The notes: generated by a model from the sequence alone, not told the origin. A stretch of DNA of 64,000 nucleotides from AWTP1-13 sp033764875 (GCA_033764875.1 JANRIO010000051.1:5793-69792); one strand, 5' to 3'; positions 55,425 to 64,000 are shown, numbered from the stretch's first letter. Made by a program: numbers and translations.

Positions 55425-56177
55425 TTGCCGGCAGGCAAGAAGACCGCTACCAGGGTATCGAAGACCGTAGCCCTTCAGGTGGAAGGCATCGGTGTGCCCG
55501 TCGAGGTGCGAAGACATCACGCGGCCCGCCGTTTCACGCTGCGCGTGAGCAAGACCCGTCGGGCCGTCGTGGTGACCATGCCGCAGCGCGCGCGGGTCGA
55601 CGAGGCGGGCACGTTCCTCAACAAGCACATCGATTGGGTGCGCGAGCGCCTGGGCAGCGTGCCGGACGGCGTGCCCTTCGTGCCGGGGGCCACGATCCCC
55701 GTGCGCGGGCGGCCGCATCGCATCGCCGTCGTTGCGCCCGAGCGCGGCTTGTCCATCGTCACGCCGGATCCGAGCGGGGCGACGCCTAGGCTGCTCGTTG
55801 CCGGCCGCGCCGAGCACGTGCCGCGTCGCCTGCGCGACTGGCTCTACGAGGAGGCCAAGCGAGATCTGGACGAGCGGGTGTCGCTTCACGCCAAGGCGCT
55901 CGGTGTGCGCGTGCGCCGCATCTGCCTGCGCGACCAGCAGACGCGCTGGGGGTCCTGCTCGGCGACGGGAGTGCTGTCGTTCTCCTGGCGCCTGATCCTG
56001 GCACCGCCCTTCGTGCTCGACTATGTGGCAGCCCACGAGGTCGCCCACATCCTGGAGATGAACCACGGTCCCCGCTTCTGGCGCCATGTCGCCCGCTGCG
56101 TGCCCCGTCTCGACGAGGCGAAGGCGTGGCTGCGTAACGAGGGCTCGGACCTGCACCGCTACGGGCTGGCGCTGTAG
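55425..56177 (+). CDS. YgjP-like / SprT-type zinc metallopeptidase
   Basis: A 250-residue protein of the YgjP (DUF45) family: N-terminal beta region with 'RRHHAARRFTLRVS', 'RLRDWLYEEAKRDLDERV', 'RWGSCSATGVLSFSWRLILAPP', the zinc motif HEVAH at 204-208 with the third ligand in MNH (212-214). The function is generally unproven for this family; it is cytosolic. TTG start at 55425 supported by GAGGGGG upstream. Convergent with the PBP1A gene. Confidence 0.85.
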   Translation: MPAGKKTATRVSKTVALQVEGIGVPVEVRRHHAARRFTLRVSKTRRAVVVTMPQRARVDEAGTFLNKHIDWVRERLGSVPDGVPFVPGATIPVRGRPHRIAVVAPERGLSIVTPDPSGATPRLLVAGRAEHVPRRLRDWLYEEAKRDLDERVSLHAKALGVRVRRICLRDQQTRWGSCSATGVLSFSWRLILAPPFVLDYVAAHEVAHILEMNHGPRFWRHVARCVPRLDEAKAWLRNEGSDLHRYGLAL

Positions 56178-56192
56178 CCTTGCGGCACGGCG

Positions 56193-58379
56193 CTACCGGC
56201 TGCCGATGCCGAGCTCTCTGAGAAGGCCGTCCATCTGCCGGCTGCCGCGCTCCGCGCCGTAGACGGGCTCGGGCGGCACCGGCTGGTCCTCGCCGGCCGC
56301 GCGGTCGAAGAGCTCGGCCCTGATTGGCTCCTGCGGCAGCATCGGCGCCCGCGCGAAGCGCGCGGGTCCCGGCGACAGCTTGGCAGCTGGCGGCGCCGCG
56401 ACCTGTTGGGCCAGCACCGGCAGCGGCATCGGCGTGCGCGTCTCGTGTGCCGCCGCCATCACCTCCCGCCACAGCCGCGCCGGCAGGTTGCCGCCCATCA
56501 CGCGGTTCATCGGGCGCCGGTCGTCGTTGCCGACCCACACGCCGGCCGCCATCTGCGCCGTGTACCCGACGAACCAGGCGTCCCGGAAATCCTGGCTGGT
56601 GCCGGTCTTGCCGGCCACCTGGTGCCGCGGGATCTGCGCCCGTTTGCCTGTGCCGTTCTGCACCACCGACATCAGCATGTCGTTGAGGGCCGCCACCTGC
56701 TGCGGCGCCACCAGCGTGCGCGCCTCTGCCGGCTGGCGCTGGTAGAGCACCTCGCCCGTGGCCGAGCGGACGCGGCGCACGAGATAGGGCTCGAGCGACC
56801 GGCCTTGGTTGGCGATCACGCCGTAGGCCTCCGTCAGCTCGGCGAGCGTCACCTCGCTTGTTCCAAGCGCCAGCGAGGCATCCGCGCGCAGCTCTGAGGC
56901 GATGCCGAGCCGCTGTGCGACCGCGGCCGCCTTTCGCGGGCCGATGCTCATGTGCAGGCGCGCGGTCGCCGCGTTCATGGAATGCGTCAGCGCCTCGCGC
57001 ATGGTGACGGCGCCGCGATAGCCGGAGCCCTCGTTGCGGGGGCTCCAGCCCGAGCCCAGCAGCGGCAGGTCATGCACGATGCTGTCCGGCCGCATGCCGC
57101 TTTCGAGCGCGGCGAGGTAGACGAACATTTTGAATGACGAGCCGGGCTGGCGCTTCGCCTTCAGCGCCCGGTTGAACTGGCTCTCAGCATAGGAGCGGCC
57201 GCCCACGAGCACCCGGATCGCCCCGTCGAGCTCCATCGCGATCATGCCCGCCTGCGAGGCCTCGCTCTGATTGCCGTCGGCGAGCGTCTCCTGCACGAGC
57301 GATTGCGCGCGCCTCTGCAGCGGCAGGTCGATGGTCGTGTCCACGACGATGTCGCCGCCCTTGCCGGCGGTCAGATGCGGGATCTTCTCCAGCACCGCGT
57401 CGACGGCGTAGTCGACCCCGGTCTTGTCGCGCGCCTGGTGCCTGTCCGCAAACGCGAGCGGCGCGCTGGACGCGGCCTCCGCGGCCTGAGGCGACAGCAC
57501 GCCCGCCTCAACCATCCTGGCGAGCACGGTGCGAGATCTGGCGCGCGCGCTTTCCGGCGCCGACACCGGCGAGAATTTGGACGGCGCCTTGAGCAGCCCG
57601 GCGAGCACCGCCGCCTCCGGCAGCGTCACCTGCCGCACCGACTTGGCAAAGAAGCGCTGCGCCGCAGCCTCCACGCCATAGGCCCCACCGCCGAAGTAGA
57701 CGCGATTGAGATAGAGCTCGAGGATGTTGCGCTTGCCGAGCCGCGCCTCGAGCCAGAGCGCGATGACCAGCTCCTCCGCTTTGCGCGCAAGCGAGCGCTC
57801 CGAGCTCAGGAACAGGTTCTTGGCGAGCTGTTGCGTAATCGTCGAGCCGCCCTGGGCGACGCGGCCAGAGCGCAGGTTCGTGTAGAGGGCCCGCAGCAGG
57901 CCGACCGGGTCGAGGCCCCAGTGGTCGAAGAAGCGCTTGTCCTCGGTCGCGACCACCGCGTCGACGAGCTGCTGCGGCAGCTGCTCGAACGGCACGTACG
58001 CCTCGGCCCCGCCGCGGTCGGTGAGCAGTGTCCCGTCCCGGGCCAGGATGCGCACCACGGGCGCGCGCTCCTTGGCTCGCAGCACCATCGGGTTGGGGAT
58101 GATCGTCGTGTAGTAGACGAAGCACGCCGTCAGCGCGATGGCGAGCGGCAGGCCGATGTAGAATGGCGACAGGACGATGAGGCGCAGCTCCCACGGCAGC
58201 CGCTGCAGCAGCGACCGGCCGGCAGCGGGTGCGCCACCGTGCATGGAGGGCGTGTGCGGAGCCATGCCGGCTCCATGCCCATCTTTCGGTGGCTTGCCCA
58301 TCGGCTGCCACGTCCCCTGTACGCAACACGTTGCAGCGCCCGGGAATGAGCGCTCGGAGAGCAAATTATCCTCTTCCAT
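56193..58379 (-). CDS. pbpC: penicillin-binding protein 1A family (bifunctional transglycosylase/transpeptidase)
   Basis: A protein of about 728 residues. A short cytosolic tail and one membrane helix (residues 66-90) precede a GT51 domain with catalytic Glu146 in 'TEDKRF', 'GGSTITQQLAKNLF' and 'LELYLNRVYFGGGAYG', then a transpeptidase domain with SxxK at Ser414-Lys417 ('PGSSFK'), SxN in 'THSMNAA' and 'KTGTSQD'. It polymerises and cross-links peptidoglycan. The symbol is approximate: the protein belongs to the PBP1A/1B class without a clear subclass. The first ATG has a weak ribosome site; Met27 (58301) is an alternative start. Confidence 0.88.
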   Translation of the reverse strand: MEEDNLLSERSFPGAATCCVQGTWQPMGKPPKDGHGAGMAPHTPSMHGGAPAAGRSLLQRLPWELRLIVLSPFYIGLPLAIALTACFVYYTTIIPNPMVLRAKERAPVVRILARDGTLLTDRGGAEAYVPFEQLPQQLVDAVVATEDKRFFDHWGLDPVGLLRALYTNLRSGRVAQGGSTITQQLAKNLFLSSERSLARKAEELVIALWLEARLGKRNILELYLNRVYFGGGAYGVEAAAQRFFAKSVRQVTLPEAAVLAGLLKAPSKFSPVSAPESARARSRTVLARMVEAGVLSPQAAEAASSAPLAFADRHQARDKTGVDYAVDAVLEKIPHLTAGKGGDIVVDTTIDLPLQRRAQSLVQETLADGNQSEASQAGMIAMELDGAIRVLVGGRSYAESQFNRALKAKRQPGSSFKMFVYLAALESGMRPDSIVHDLPLLGSGWSPRNEGSGYRGAVTMREALTHSMNAATARLHMSIGPRKAAAVAQRLGIASELRADASLALGTSEVTLAELTEAYGVIANQGRSLEPYLVRRVRSATGEVLYQRQPAEARTLVAPQQVAALNDMLMSVVQNGTGKRAQIPRHQVAGKTGTSQDFRDAWFVGYTAQMAAGVWVGNDDRRPMNRVMGGNLPARLWREVMAAAHETRTPMPLPVLAQQVAAPPAAKLSPGPARFARAPMLPQEPIRAELFDRAAGEDQPVPPEPVYGAERGSRQMDGLLRELGIGSR

Positions 58380-58593
58380 CTAAGGGCCGGTTAACTATCC
58401 CCCTGCCCGCGCGGGATTTTTTCGCTGCCGATGCAACCGCTCCGCCATCTGGGAGGCGGGGCAGAACCGACGCACGCGCCTTGCTCGCCGGCCACCCCGG
58501 ACCTACAAGGTCTGCAGGAACAGGCCGCCCGCACGATCTGCGCGTCTGCTGTGTCGATCCCTGAGAGCCGCCGGCCCTGGAACGCAAACACGC

Positions 58594-59241
58594 ATGAGCT
58601 GGTCTGGAAAAGAGGGTGGCGGGCGGCGCGGGTACCACCATGGCAACCTGCGCGAGGCGCTGATCACCGCCGCGCTCGATCTCATTGGGCAGAAGGGCCC
58701 CGCCGGCTTCACCTTCGCCGAGGCGGCCCGCCACGCCGGCGTGAGTGCGGCGGCTCCCTATCGACATTTCCGCGACCGCGATGCCCTGATGGCCGATGTG
58801 GCCCGACGCGGCTTCGAGCTGTTCGCAAGCCGCCTCGAGACGGCGTGGGGCAAGGGCCAGCCGGCGCCGTTGGCAGCGCTCCAGCGCGTCGGCAATGCCT
58901 ATCTGGCCTTCGCCCGCGAGGAGCCGGCCTACTACGCCGCCATGTTCGAGGCCGGCATCTCCCCGGCCCAGAGCCGGGAGCTGCAGGAGGCGGGCGAGCG
59001 GGCCTTCGCCGTCCTGCGCCTGGCCTGCGAGGCCATCACCGCTCTTCTGCCTGCGGAACGGCGCCCGCCCGCCATGATGGTGGCGCTGCACATCTGGTCG
59101 CTGTCGCACGGCATCGCCAGCCTGTTCTCCCGCGGCGACCAGGCGCGCCGGACCGTTCCCATGCCGCCCGAGGAGCTCTTGGAGGCAGCGACGCTGATCT
59201 ACCTGGACGGCCTCGGCCTGCCGGCGCGCAAGGCGCCCTGA
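58594..59241 (+). CDS. TetR/AcrR family regulator with WHG-type C-terminal domain
   Basis: 215 residues. The N-terminal helix-turn-helix is 'LREALITAALDLIGQKGPAGFTFAEAARHAGVSAAAPYRHFRDRDALMADVA'. The C-terminal domain has 'YLAFAREEPAYYAAMFEAGIS' and 'HIWSLSHGIASLF', the pattern of TetR_C_33/WHG proteins. The ligand and target are unknown; neighbours are PBP1A (divergent) and the Deg protease (downstream). Confidence 0.85.
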   Translation: MSWSGKEGGGRRGYHHGNLREALITAALDLIGQKGPAGFTFAEAARHAGVSAAAPYRHFRDRDALMADVARRGFELFASRLETAWGKGQPAPLAALQRVGNAYLAFAREEPAYYAAMFEAGISPAQSRELQEAGERAFAVLRLACEAITALLPAERRPPAMMVALHIWSLSHGIASLFSRGDQARRTVPMPPEELLEAATLIYLDGLGLPARKAP

Positions 59242-59296
59242 GTCGGTCCGCGGCAGGCTTCAATGGCGCCGCGCAAGGGACTATATCATTCCTGAG

Positions 59297-60760
59297 ATGC
59301 CAACACGGGACCGGATGTCGACCATGACCGATCGATCGCGCCTCCGCAGCCGGCCGCGTGCGCCTGGCCTGATCCTGGCCGCGCTCGCCCTGGCGGCGCT
59401 GCTTGGCTTTGCCGGCGCCGCCGAGGCCCAGCGCAGGGAGCTGGGCCCGCCGCGCGCCGGCTCCGACTTCTCCTATTCGCCGATCGTGAAGAAGGCCGCG
59501 CCCGGCGTCGTCAATGTCTACGTGCGCGGTCGCGTGCAGAACCCGCCCCTGTCGAGCGATCCCTTCCTGCAGCGCTTTCTCGGCGAGTTCCTTGGCATGC
59601 CGGAGGAGCGCGTGCAGAGCTCGCTCGGCTCCGGCGTGATCGTGTCCCCGAAGGGCATCGTCGTCACCAACACCCACGTCGTGAAGGTGGGCGGCGCCGC
59701 GGAGGTCAAGGTGGCCCTCGCCGATCGGCGGGAGTTCGATGCCAAGGTGATCCTGCAGGACGAGAAGTCGGATATCGCCGTGTTGCGCATCGACGGTGCC
59801 GGGCCGTTCCCCTACCTTGAGTTCGAGGACAGCGATGCGCTCGAGGTCGGCGACCAGGTCCTCGCCATCGGCAATCCCTTCGGTATCGGCCAGACCGTGA
59901 CCAGCGGCATCATCTCGGCGCTGGCCCGTACGGAGGTGACGAAGTCCGGCGCCCAGATGTTCATCCAGACGGACGCGGCCATCAATCCGGGCAACTCCGG
60001 CGGCGCGCTCGTGGACATGGCGGGCAGGGTGGTCGGCATCAACACCGCCATCTTCACCCGCTCGGGCGGCTCGCACGGCGTGGGCTTTGCCATCCCCTCC
60101 AACCTTGTCAGGCTCTACGTCGACAGTGCCGTTTCCGGACGCAAGATCGAGCGGCCGTGGCTCGGCGCCAGGCTCGAGGGCGTGACGCGCGAGCTGGCCG
60201 AGGCCCTGGGCCTCGACCGTGTTGCCGGCGCGCTCGTGAGCTCCGTTGCGGGACGCGGCCCCGCCGCCGCCGCGGGCCTGGAGCCCGGCGACGTCATCGT
60301 CAAGGTCGACGGCTACGACGTCGTCGACGAGCGCGCCATCAACTACCGGCTGATGACCAAGGGCATCGGCAACACCGCGCGTTTCGAGATCGTGCGCAAG
60401 GGCAAGCGCTCGGCGATCGACATCGCGCTGCAGTCGGCCCCCGAGCCCTCCAAGAACGACGTACGCAAACTGGCGGGCCAGCATCCCCTCGACGGCACGC
60501 GCGTGGCCAATCTCGTGCCGGCGATCACGGACGAGCTTGGCATCTCCGAGCAGGAGGGCGTCGTCATCCTGGAGTTGGACCGCAGCTCGGTCGCTGCGCG
60601 TCTCGGGTTCCGCCCCGGCGATATCGTGCAGCAGATCGGCCGCAGCCGCATCGACAACATCGCCACGCTCGAGGCGGCGCTGCGCGAGCGTCCGCGCGTC
60701 TGGCAGATGGTCTTGAAGCGCGGCAACCAGACGCTGCAGGTGCAGTTGCCGGCCGGCTAG
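59297..60760 (+). CDS. Deg/HtrA family periplasmic serine protease
   Basis: A 487-residue protease: signal peptide ('LILAALALAALLGFAGAAEA'), trypsin-like domain with triad His127 ('TNTHVV'), Asp159 ('KSDIAVLRI') and Ser234 ('NPGNSGGAL'), and two PDZ domains (about 280-375 and 390-485). It degrades or chaperones misfolded envelope proteins. Starts at 59297, 59315 and 59324 are all possible; the signal peptide is present in each. Confidence 0.9.
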   Translation: MPTRDRMSTMTDRSRLRSRPRAPGLILAALALAALLGFAGAAEAQRRELGPPRAGSDFSYSPIVKKAAPGVVNVYVRGRVQNPPLSSDPFLQRFLGEFLGMPEERVQSSLGSGVIVSPKGIVVTNTHVVKVGGAAEVKVALADRREFDAKVILQDEKSDIAVLRIDGAGPFPYLEFEDSDALEVGDQVLAIGNPFGIGQTVTSGIISALARTEVTKSGAQMFIQTDAAINPGNSGGALVDMAGRVVGINTAIFTRSGGSHGVGFAIPSNLVRLYVDSAVSGRKIERPWLGARLEGVTRELAEALGLDRVAGALVSSVAGRGPAAAAGLEPGDVIVKVDGYDVVDERAINYRLMTKGIGNTARFEIVRKGKRSAIDIALQSAPEPSKNDVRKLAGQHPLDGTRVANLVPAITDELGISEQEGVVILELDRSSVAARLGFRPGDIVQQIGRSRIDNIATLEAALRERPRVWQMVLKRGNQTLQVQLPAG

Positions 60761-60794
60761 CCGTTGGGCACGGCGGAGCGTGGAGTGCGAGCCA

Positions 60795-61388
60795 ATGGGG
60801 GACGATCAGCAGTCGACGGGGCGGGCCTGGCTCTATCTCGTGTCGAAGACCCTGCGCCACCTTGGCCTGCTGGTCGTGGTCTTGGCGCTTGTGCGGCTGG
60901 GCATCGTGATGTTCCAGGCCAGCCTTCAGAACGAGACGGTCGCGACCATCGAGGACATCTGGGTGCAGGGCTCGGCGTGCCTTGCGCAGGATCTCGCCCT
61001 CTTCACGATGCTGCACGGCGCACGCCTCAAGGGCAAGTCGGAGGCGGAGATCGCGGCCGAGTACGCGCGGCAATGCGCCGACGCGTCGACCTCGGGCAGC
61101 AACGTGACGCTGACCCTGTCGTGGAACGACCAAGACATGCGGGAGCGCAAGACCATGCTCCTGGTCTCGACCGCGGTGGCCGACAGGCTGATCCGGCACG
61201 GCAGGCGGCAGCGCGATGCCGTGCGCGTGCGCTACAGCCCTGCCAATCCCGATGCAACGCTCGTGCTGATGGAAGAGGTGGAGAATTCTCATCGCGAGGC
61301 GCTCTATATGCTTGCCGGCGCCGCCCTTGCCGTCCTGCTGGGCTTGGCCGGCGGGGCATGGCATCGCCGCCTGCTGCGCGCGGCCTGA
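60795..61388 (+). CDS. two-helix membrane protein, unknown function
   Basis: About 197 residues: an N-terminal membrane helix ('LGLLVVVLALVRLGIVMF'), a central soluble domain of about 110 residues with two Cys ('SACLAQDL' and 'RQCADAS'), which could form a disulfide if periplasmic, and a C-terminal membrane helix ('LYMLAGAALAVLLGLAGGAW'). I do not recognise a family. ATG 60795 (GGAG upstream) preferred over GTG 60780. Located between the Deg protease and rarA, co-oriented. Confidence 0.65.
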   Translation: MGDDQQSTGRAWLYLVSKTLRHLGLLVVVLALVRLGIVMFQASLQNETVATIEDIWVQGSACLAQDLALFTMLHGARLKGKSEAEIAAEYARQCADASTSGSNVTLTLSWNDQDMRERKTMLLVSTAVADRLIRHGRRQRDAVRVRYSPANPDATLVLMEEVENSHREALYMLAGAALAVLLGLAGGAWHRRLLRAA

Positions 61389-61452
61389 GCTCGTTCCGTC
61401 GCCGCCCGACAAGGCGATGTCATCCGCCGCCGACTTGAACTAGGATCCGCCC

Positions 61453-62808
61453 ATGACCAATCTGTTCCAGGCTGCCGGCATGGAGGAGGAGGCGCCGCGC
61501 CCGCTCGCCGACCGCCTTCGCCCCAAGCGCCTCGCCGACGTCGTGGGCCAGGACCATCTCGTCGGCCCTGAAGGCACCCTGACCCGCATGCTCGCCGCAA
61601 GGCGCCTGCAGAGCATGATCCTGTGGGGCCCTCCGGGCACCGGCAAGACCACGGTGGCCCGGCTTCTGGCTCAGGAGACGAGCCTCGAGTTGGAGCAGCT
61701 CTCGGCCATCTTCTCGGGCGTGCAGGACCTGCGCAAGGCCTTCGACCGCGCCAAGAGCCGGCGCGAGACGGGCAAGGGGACGCTGCTCTTCATCGACGAG
61801 ATCCATCGCTTCAACCGCTCCCAGCAGGACAGCTTCCTGCCCTACATGGAGGACGGCACCATCACCCTGGTCGGTGCCACCACGGAGAACCCGTCGTTCG
61901 AGCTCAACGGCGCCGTGCTCTCGCGCGCCCTCGTGCTCGTCTTCAATCGCCTCGATGATGCGGCCTTCGAGCGGCTGCTGCAGCGCGCCGAGAGGCTCGA
62001 GGGGCGGCCGCTGCCGCTCGATGCCGACGCCCGCAGCGCCCTCAAGGCCATGGCCGACGGCGACGGCCGCACCGTGCTCAACATGGCCGAGGAGGTGTAT
62101 GCGGCCGTCGGCCAGGGCAAGCTCGACCGCGCCGGGCTCACCAAGCTGGTGCAGCGTCGCGCCCCCCTCTACGACAAGTCCCGCGACGGGCACTACAATC
62201 TGATCAGCGCGCTGCACAAGTCGGTCCGCGGCTCGGATCCCGACGCGGCGCTGTACTGGCTCGCCCGCATGCTGCAGGGTGGCGAGGATCGGCTCTATCT
62301 CGCCCGCCGCCTGGTGCGCATGGCGGTCGAGGATATCGGCCTCGCCGATCCGCAGGCCGTTCAGCAGGCCCTTCTCGCCAAGGAGACCTACGACTTCCTC
62401 GGCTCGCCCGAGGGCGAGCTGGCCCTCGCCCAGGCTGTGATCTACCTCGCCACGGCGCCGAAATCGAACGCGGCCTACGTCGCCTTCAAGGCGGCCATGC
62501 GCTGGGCCAAGGAGAGTGGATCGCTGTCGCCGCCCAAGCACATCCTCAACGCGCCGACGCGCATGATGGAGGATCAGGGCTACGGCGCCGACTACGCCTA
62601 CGACCACGGCGAGCCCGAGGCTTTCTCCGGCCAGAGCTATTTCCCTGACGGCATGCCGCGGCAGGATTTCTACGCCCCGACCGGGCGCGGCTTCGAGGCC
62701 GAGCTCAAGAAGCGTCTGACGCACTGGGCGAAGCTGCGCGCCGATCGCCAGGCCGCAAGCGGCCCGCGCACCCGCTCCGGCGGCGGCGACCCCGATGCCG
62801 GGGAATGA
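61453..62808 (+). CDS. rarA: replication-associated recombination protein A (RarA/MgsA)
   Basis: A 451-residue clamp-loader-like AAA+ ATPase. 'PLADRLRPKRLADVVGQDHLVG' at the N-terminus, Walker A 'GPPGTGKTTVARLLA', Walker B 'LLFIDEIHRFNRSQQD', sensor 'GATTENPSFELNGAVLSRA' and the C-terminal 'RGSDPDAALYWLARMLQGGEDRLYLARRLVR' are all typical. It acts at stalled replication forks. The stop overlaps the next open frame by 4 bases. Confidence 0.93.
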   Translation: MTNLFQAAGMEEEAPRPLADRLRPKRLADVVGQDHLVGPEGTLTRMLAARRLQSMILWGPPGTGKTTVARLLAQETSLELEQLSAIFSGVQDLRKAFDRAKSRRETGKGTLLFIDEIHRFNRSQQDSFLPYMEDGTITLVGATTENPSFELNGAVLSRALVLVFNRLDDAAFERLLQRAERLEGRPLPLDADARSALKAMADGDGRTVLNMAEEVYAAVGQGKLDRAGLTKLVQRRAPLYDKSRDGHYNLISALHKSVRGSDPDAALYWLARMLQGGEDRLYLARRLVRMAVEDIGLADPQAVQQALLAKETYDFLGSPEGELALAQAVIYLATAPKSNAAYVAFKAAMRWAKESGSLSPPKHILNAPTRMMEDQGYGADYAYDHGEPEAFSGQSYFPDGMPRQDFYAPTGRGFEAELKKRLTHWAKLRADRQAASGPRTRSGGGDPDAGE

Positions 62809-62843
62809 GGGTGTGGGAGACCGGAGGAGGGAGTGAGCGCGCC

Positions 62844-63089
62844 ATGGCCCGTGTGACGCTGATCGGCAATCTTCGCCAGCATGCCGGCGGGCGCGCCGAG
62901 CACCAGGTCGAGGCGCGCGACGTGCGCCAGCTCTTCGCCCGCTTGAGCGAGCGCTTTCCCGGTCTGCAGCCGCACCTTGAGACGGGCGCGGCGGTCGCTA
63001 TCGATGGCCAGATCTACCAGGACGCGCTGTTCCAGGAGATCGGCCCCGACAGCGAGGTCCAGATTCTGCCGCAGATCGCCGGCGGCTGA
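62844..63089 (+). CDS. MoaD/ThiS-like ubiquitin-fold sulfur carrier
   Basis: 81 residues from ATG 62844, with a beta-grasp pattern ('ARVTLIGNLRQHAGGRAEHQVEARDVRQLFARLSERFPGL') and 'GPDSEVQILPQIAGG' ending in Gly-Gly, the signature of MoaD/ThiS proteins activated by a ThiF/MoeB enzyme. Partner genes for thiamin, molybdopterin or other sulfur transfer are not adjacent; rarA upstream is unrelated. A longer start at 62805 would overlap rarA. The Mo hydroxylase in this window needs molybdopterin, but a direct link is only inference. Confidence 0.7.
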   Translation: MARVTLIGNLRQHAGGRAEHQVEARDVRQLFARLSERFPGLQPHLETGAAVAIDGQIYQDALFQEIGPDSEVQILPQIAGG

Positions 63090-63110
63090 GGCGCGGGGGG
63101 CTATGGCGCA

Positions 63111-63731
63111 TCACGCCGCCTCCGCCCGCCGCAGCGTCTCGCCGCGATAGCTGAGCGCTTCCGCCACGTGCGCCCTGCCGACGGTCTCGACCAGATCGAG
63201 GTCGGCCAGCGTGCGGGCGACCCGCAAGGTGCGGTGATACCCGCGCGCGGACAGGTTCAGCGCCTCCGCCGCCTGCCGCAGCAAGGCGAGCCCGTCGGCG
63301 TCCGGCGTCGCCACCGCATCGAGCAGCGACCCCGAGCAATCCGCGTTCGTGCGCACGCGCTTGGCGCCGAGCTTTCGGTAGCGCTCCCTCTGCACGGCGC
63401 GAGCCGCCGTGACCCTCGCCCGCACGCTGGCGCTGTCCTCCCCCACCGTCGGCGCCACCAGATCGGCCGCGCGCACCGGCGGCATCTCGATCTGCAGGTC
63501 GATGCGGTCGAGGAGGGGCCCCGAGATGCGCGCCTGGTAGTCTGCCGCGCAGCGCGGGCCCCGGCGGCAGGTCTGGCCGGGCGCGGCACCGCCGCACTTG
63601 CAGGGGTTCATGGCGGCGACGAGTTGAATGCGCGACGGGTAGGTGATGCGGTGGTTCGCCCGCGCGATGACCGTCTCGCCGGATTCGAGCGGCTGCCGCA
63701 GGCTGTCGAGCACGTTGGGGCCGAACTCCGG
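63111..63731 (-). pseudogene. comM: ComM/YifB family Mg-chelatase-like ATPase, 3' fragment
   Basis: About 205 residues matching only the C-terminal part of ComM/YifB (normally about 510 residues): 'PEFGPNVLDSLRQPLESGETVIARANHRITYPSRIQLVAAMNPCKCG', four Cys around a zinc-like site, 'GPLLDRIDLQIEMPPV' and the C-terminal helical domain 'ARGYHRTLRVARTLADLD'. The expected preceding residues ('FLDEL', Walker B) are missing. Similarity ends abruptly at 63731 and an in-frame stop follows at 63749-63747. The gene is therefore interrupted; the 5' part may lie beyond the window on the far side of an insertion. Confidence 0.8.
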
Positions 63732-63807
63732 TATTATGGGGCAAACTCACCATATGTGGTGAAAAATACTTAGGAACCAAGTCACGCTCTGTTGACTTTT
63801 GTAGCCA

Positions 63808-63824
63808 CCTATCATAGTGATAGG
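63808..63824. promoter_or_regulatory. perfect inverted repeat immediately upstream of the terminal open frame
   Basis: CCTATCA (63808-63814) and TGATAGG (63818-63824) around TAG, ending 3 bases before the ATG at 63828. Likely a regulator-binding dyad or a translation-controlling hairpin of the inserted gene. Confidence 0.45.
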
Positions 63825-63827
63825 TTC

Positions 63828-64000
63828 ATGCCTGAACCGCCGAAGACCTCTCAATGTCAACACACCGAGCCTTCCTCTGCGGATGTGGTGCGGCTTCCAA
63901 CCGATCTAAATTGGGCGCTGCAAGAGGTTCGACGGCTGTCGAAGGACTCGGCCACGATCATGTGGCCGTACGAAACCGTTCGAATCATGGAGATCATGGA
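63828..64000 (+). CDS. hypothetical protein, 3' end outside window
   Basis: An open frame from ATG 63828 runs off the window (57 codons visible). It begins MPEPPKTSQCQH and contains 'RLPTDLNWALQEVRRLSKDSATIMWPYETVRIMEIM'. No signal peptide or membrane segment. I recognise no family from this part. Codon use is less GC-rich at third positions than in the rest of the window. No good ribosome site is seen, as the inverted repeat occupies that place. Confidence 0.4.
   Translation, partial: MPEPPKTSQCQHTEPSSADVVRLPTDLNWALQEVRRLSKDSATIMWPYETVRIMEIM

Larger units (their letters stand above)
63732..64000. mobile_element. putative inserted DNA, left end (extends beyond window)
   Basis: Starts exactly where comM similarity ends. 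Base composition shifts to clearly more A/T than the rest of the window and the sequence carries small inverted repeats (63747-63762 and 63808-63824) before an open frame. An IS, transposon or prophage end is plausible, but no transposase is visible in the 269 bases available. A contig mis-join cannot be excluded. Confidence 0.4.

Overview
The window looks like high-GC alphaproteobacterial chromosome, most likely Hyphomicrobiales. The taxonomic clues are an FtcR-type flagellar regulator heading a flgE-flgK-flgL-flaF-flgD-fliQ-flhA-fliR cluster, a RegB/RegA (ActS/ActR) redox two-component pair, an intracellular PHB depolymerase, DUF930, TIGR02186 and DUF3237 proteins, and frequent ATGA-type overlaps. 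The coding strand is clear almost everywhere. No rRNA, tRNA, CRISPR array or intact insertion sequence was seen.

Layout. 1-5.4 kb: envelope and hypothetical genes (LprI-like fragment, DUF3237, TIGR02186 membrane protein, triple helix-hairpin-helix repeat protein, a 35-residue membrane microprotein, BON/OmpA protein). 5.7-9.1 kb: a paaG-paaI-metY-hydrolase operon. 9.1-12.7 kb: DUF930, a membrane-anchored patatin, a Cys-rich secreted peptide and a small two-helix membrane protein. 12.9-35.8 kb: a catabolic island (see below). 35.8-46.9 kb: flagellar cluster. 47-63.1 kb: housekeeping and regulation (acyl-CoA carboxylase beta subunit, RegA/RegB, ABC exporter, SCO protein, PhaZ, YgjP-like metallopeptidase, PBP1A, TetR, HtrA/Deg protease, RarA, MoaD-like protein). 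63.1-64 kb: a comM/yifB gene cut off at about 63731 and followed by more AT-rich, apparently foreign sequence.

The most interesting part is the island at 12.9-35.8 kb. It combines a branched-chain-amino-acid-type ABC importer (livKHMGF), an F420-type luciferase-like oxidoreductase, a two-subunit CoA-transferase, an unusual PLP fold-type-II enzyme, a complete coenzyme F420 biosynthesis set (fbiC, cofC, cofD, cofE), an F420:NADPH oxidoreductase, 5-oxoprolinase-type PxpA/PxpB/PxpC, a GntR/UTRA regulator, and a three-gene molybdenum hydroxylase whose iron-sulfur subunit is fused to a CoxG-like domain. pxpA, the F420:NADPH oxidoreductase and all F420 biosynthesis genes form one close-packed operon. 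I found the same 20-bp dyad-symmetric motif at three promoters: upstream of livK, in the pxpA/pxpB divergent region, and upstream of the PLP-enzyme/CoA-transferase operon. This suggests one regulon, plausibly under the local GntR protein, in which F420 is made on demand for catabolism of an imported compound. My inference is that the substrate is an N-heterocyclic or lactam-forming compound: hydroxylated by the Mo enzyme, reduced or oxidised with F420, opened by the Pxp proteins and activated by the CoA-transferase. The substrate itself cannot be read from the sequence.
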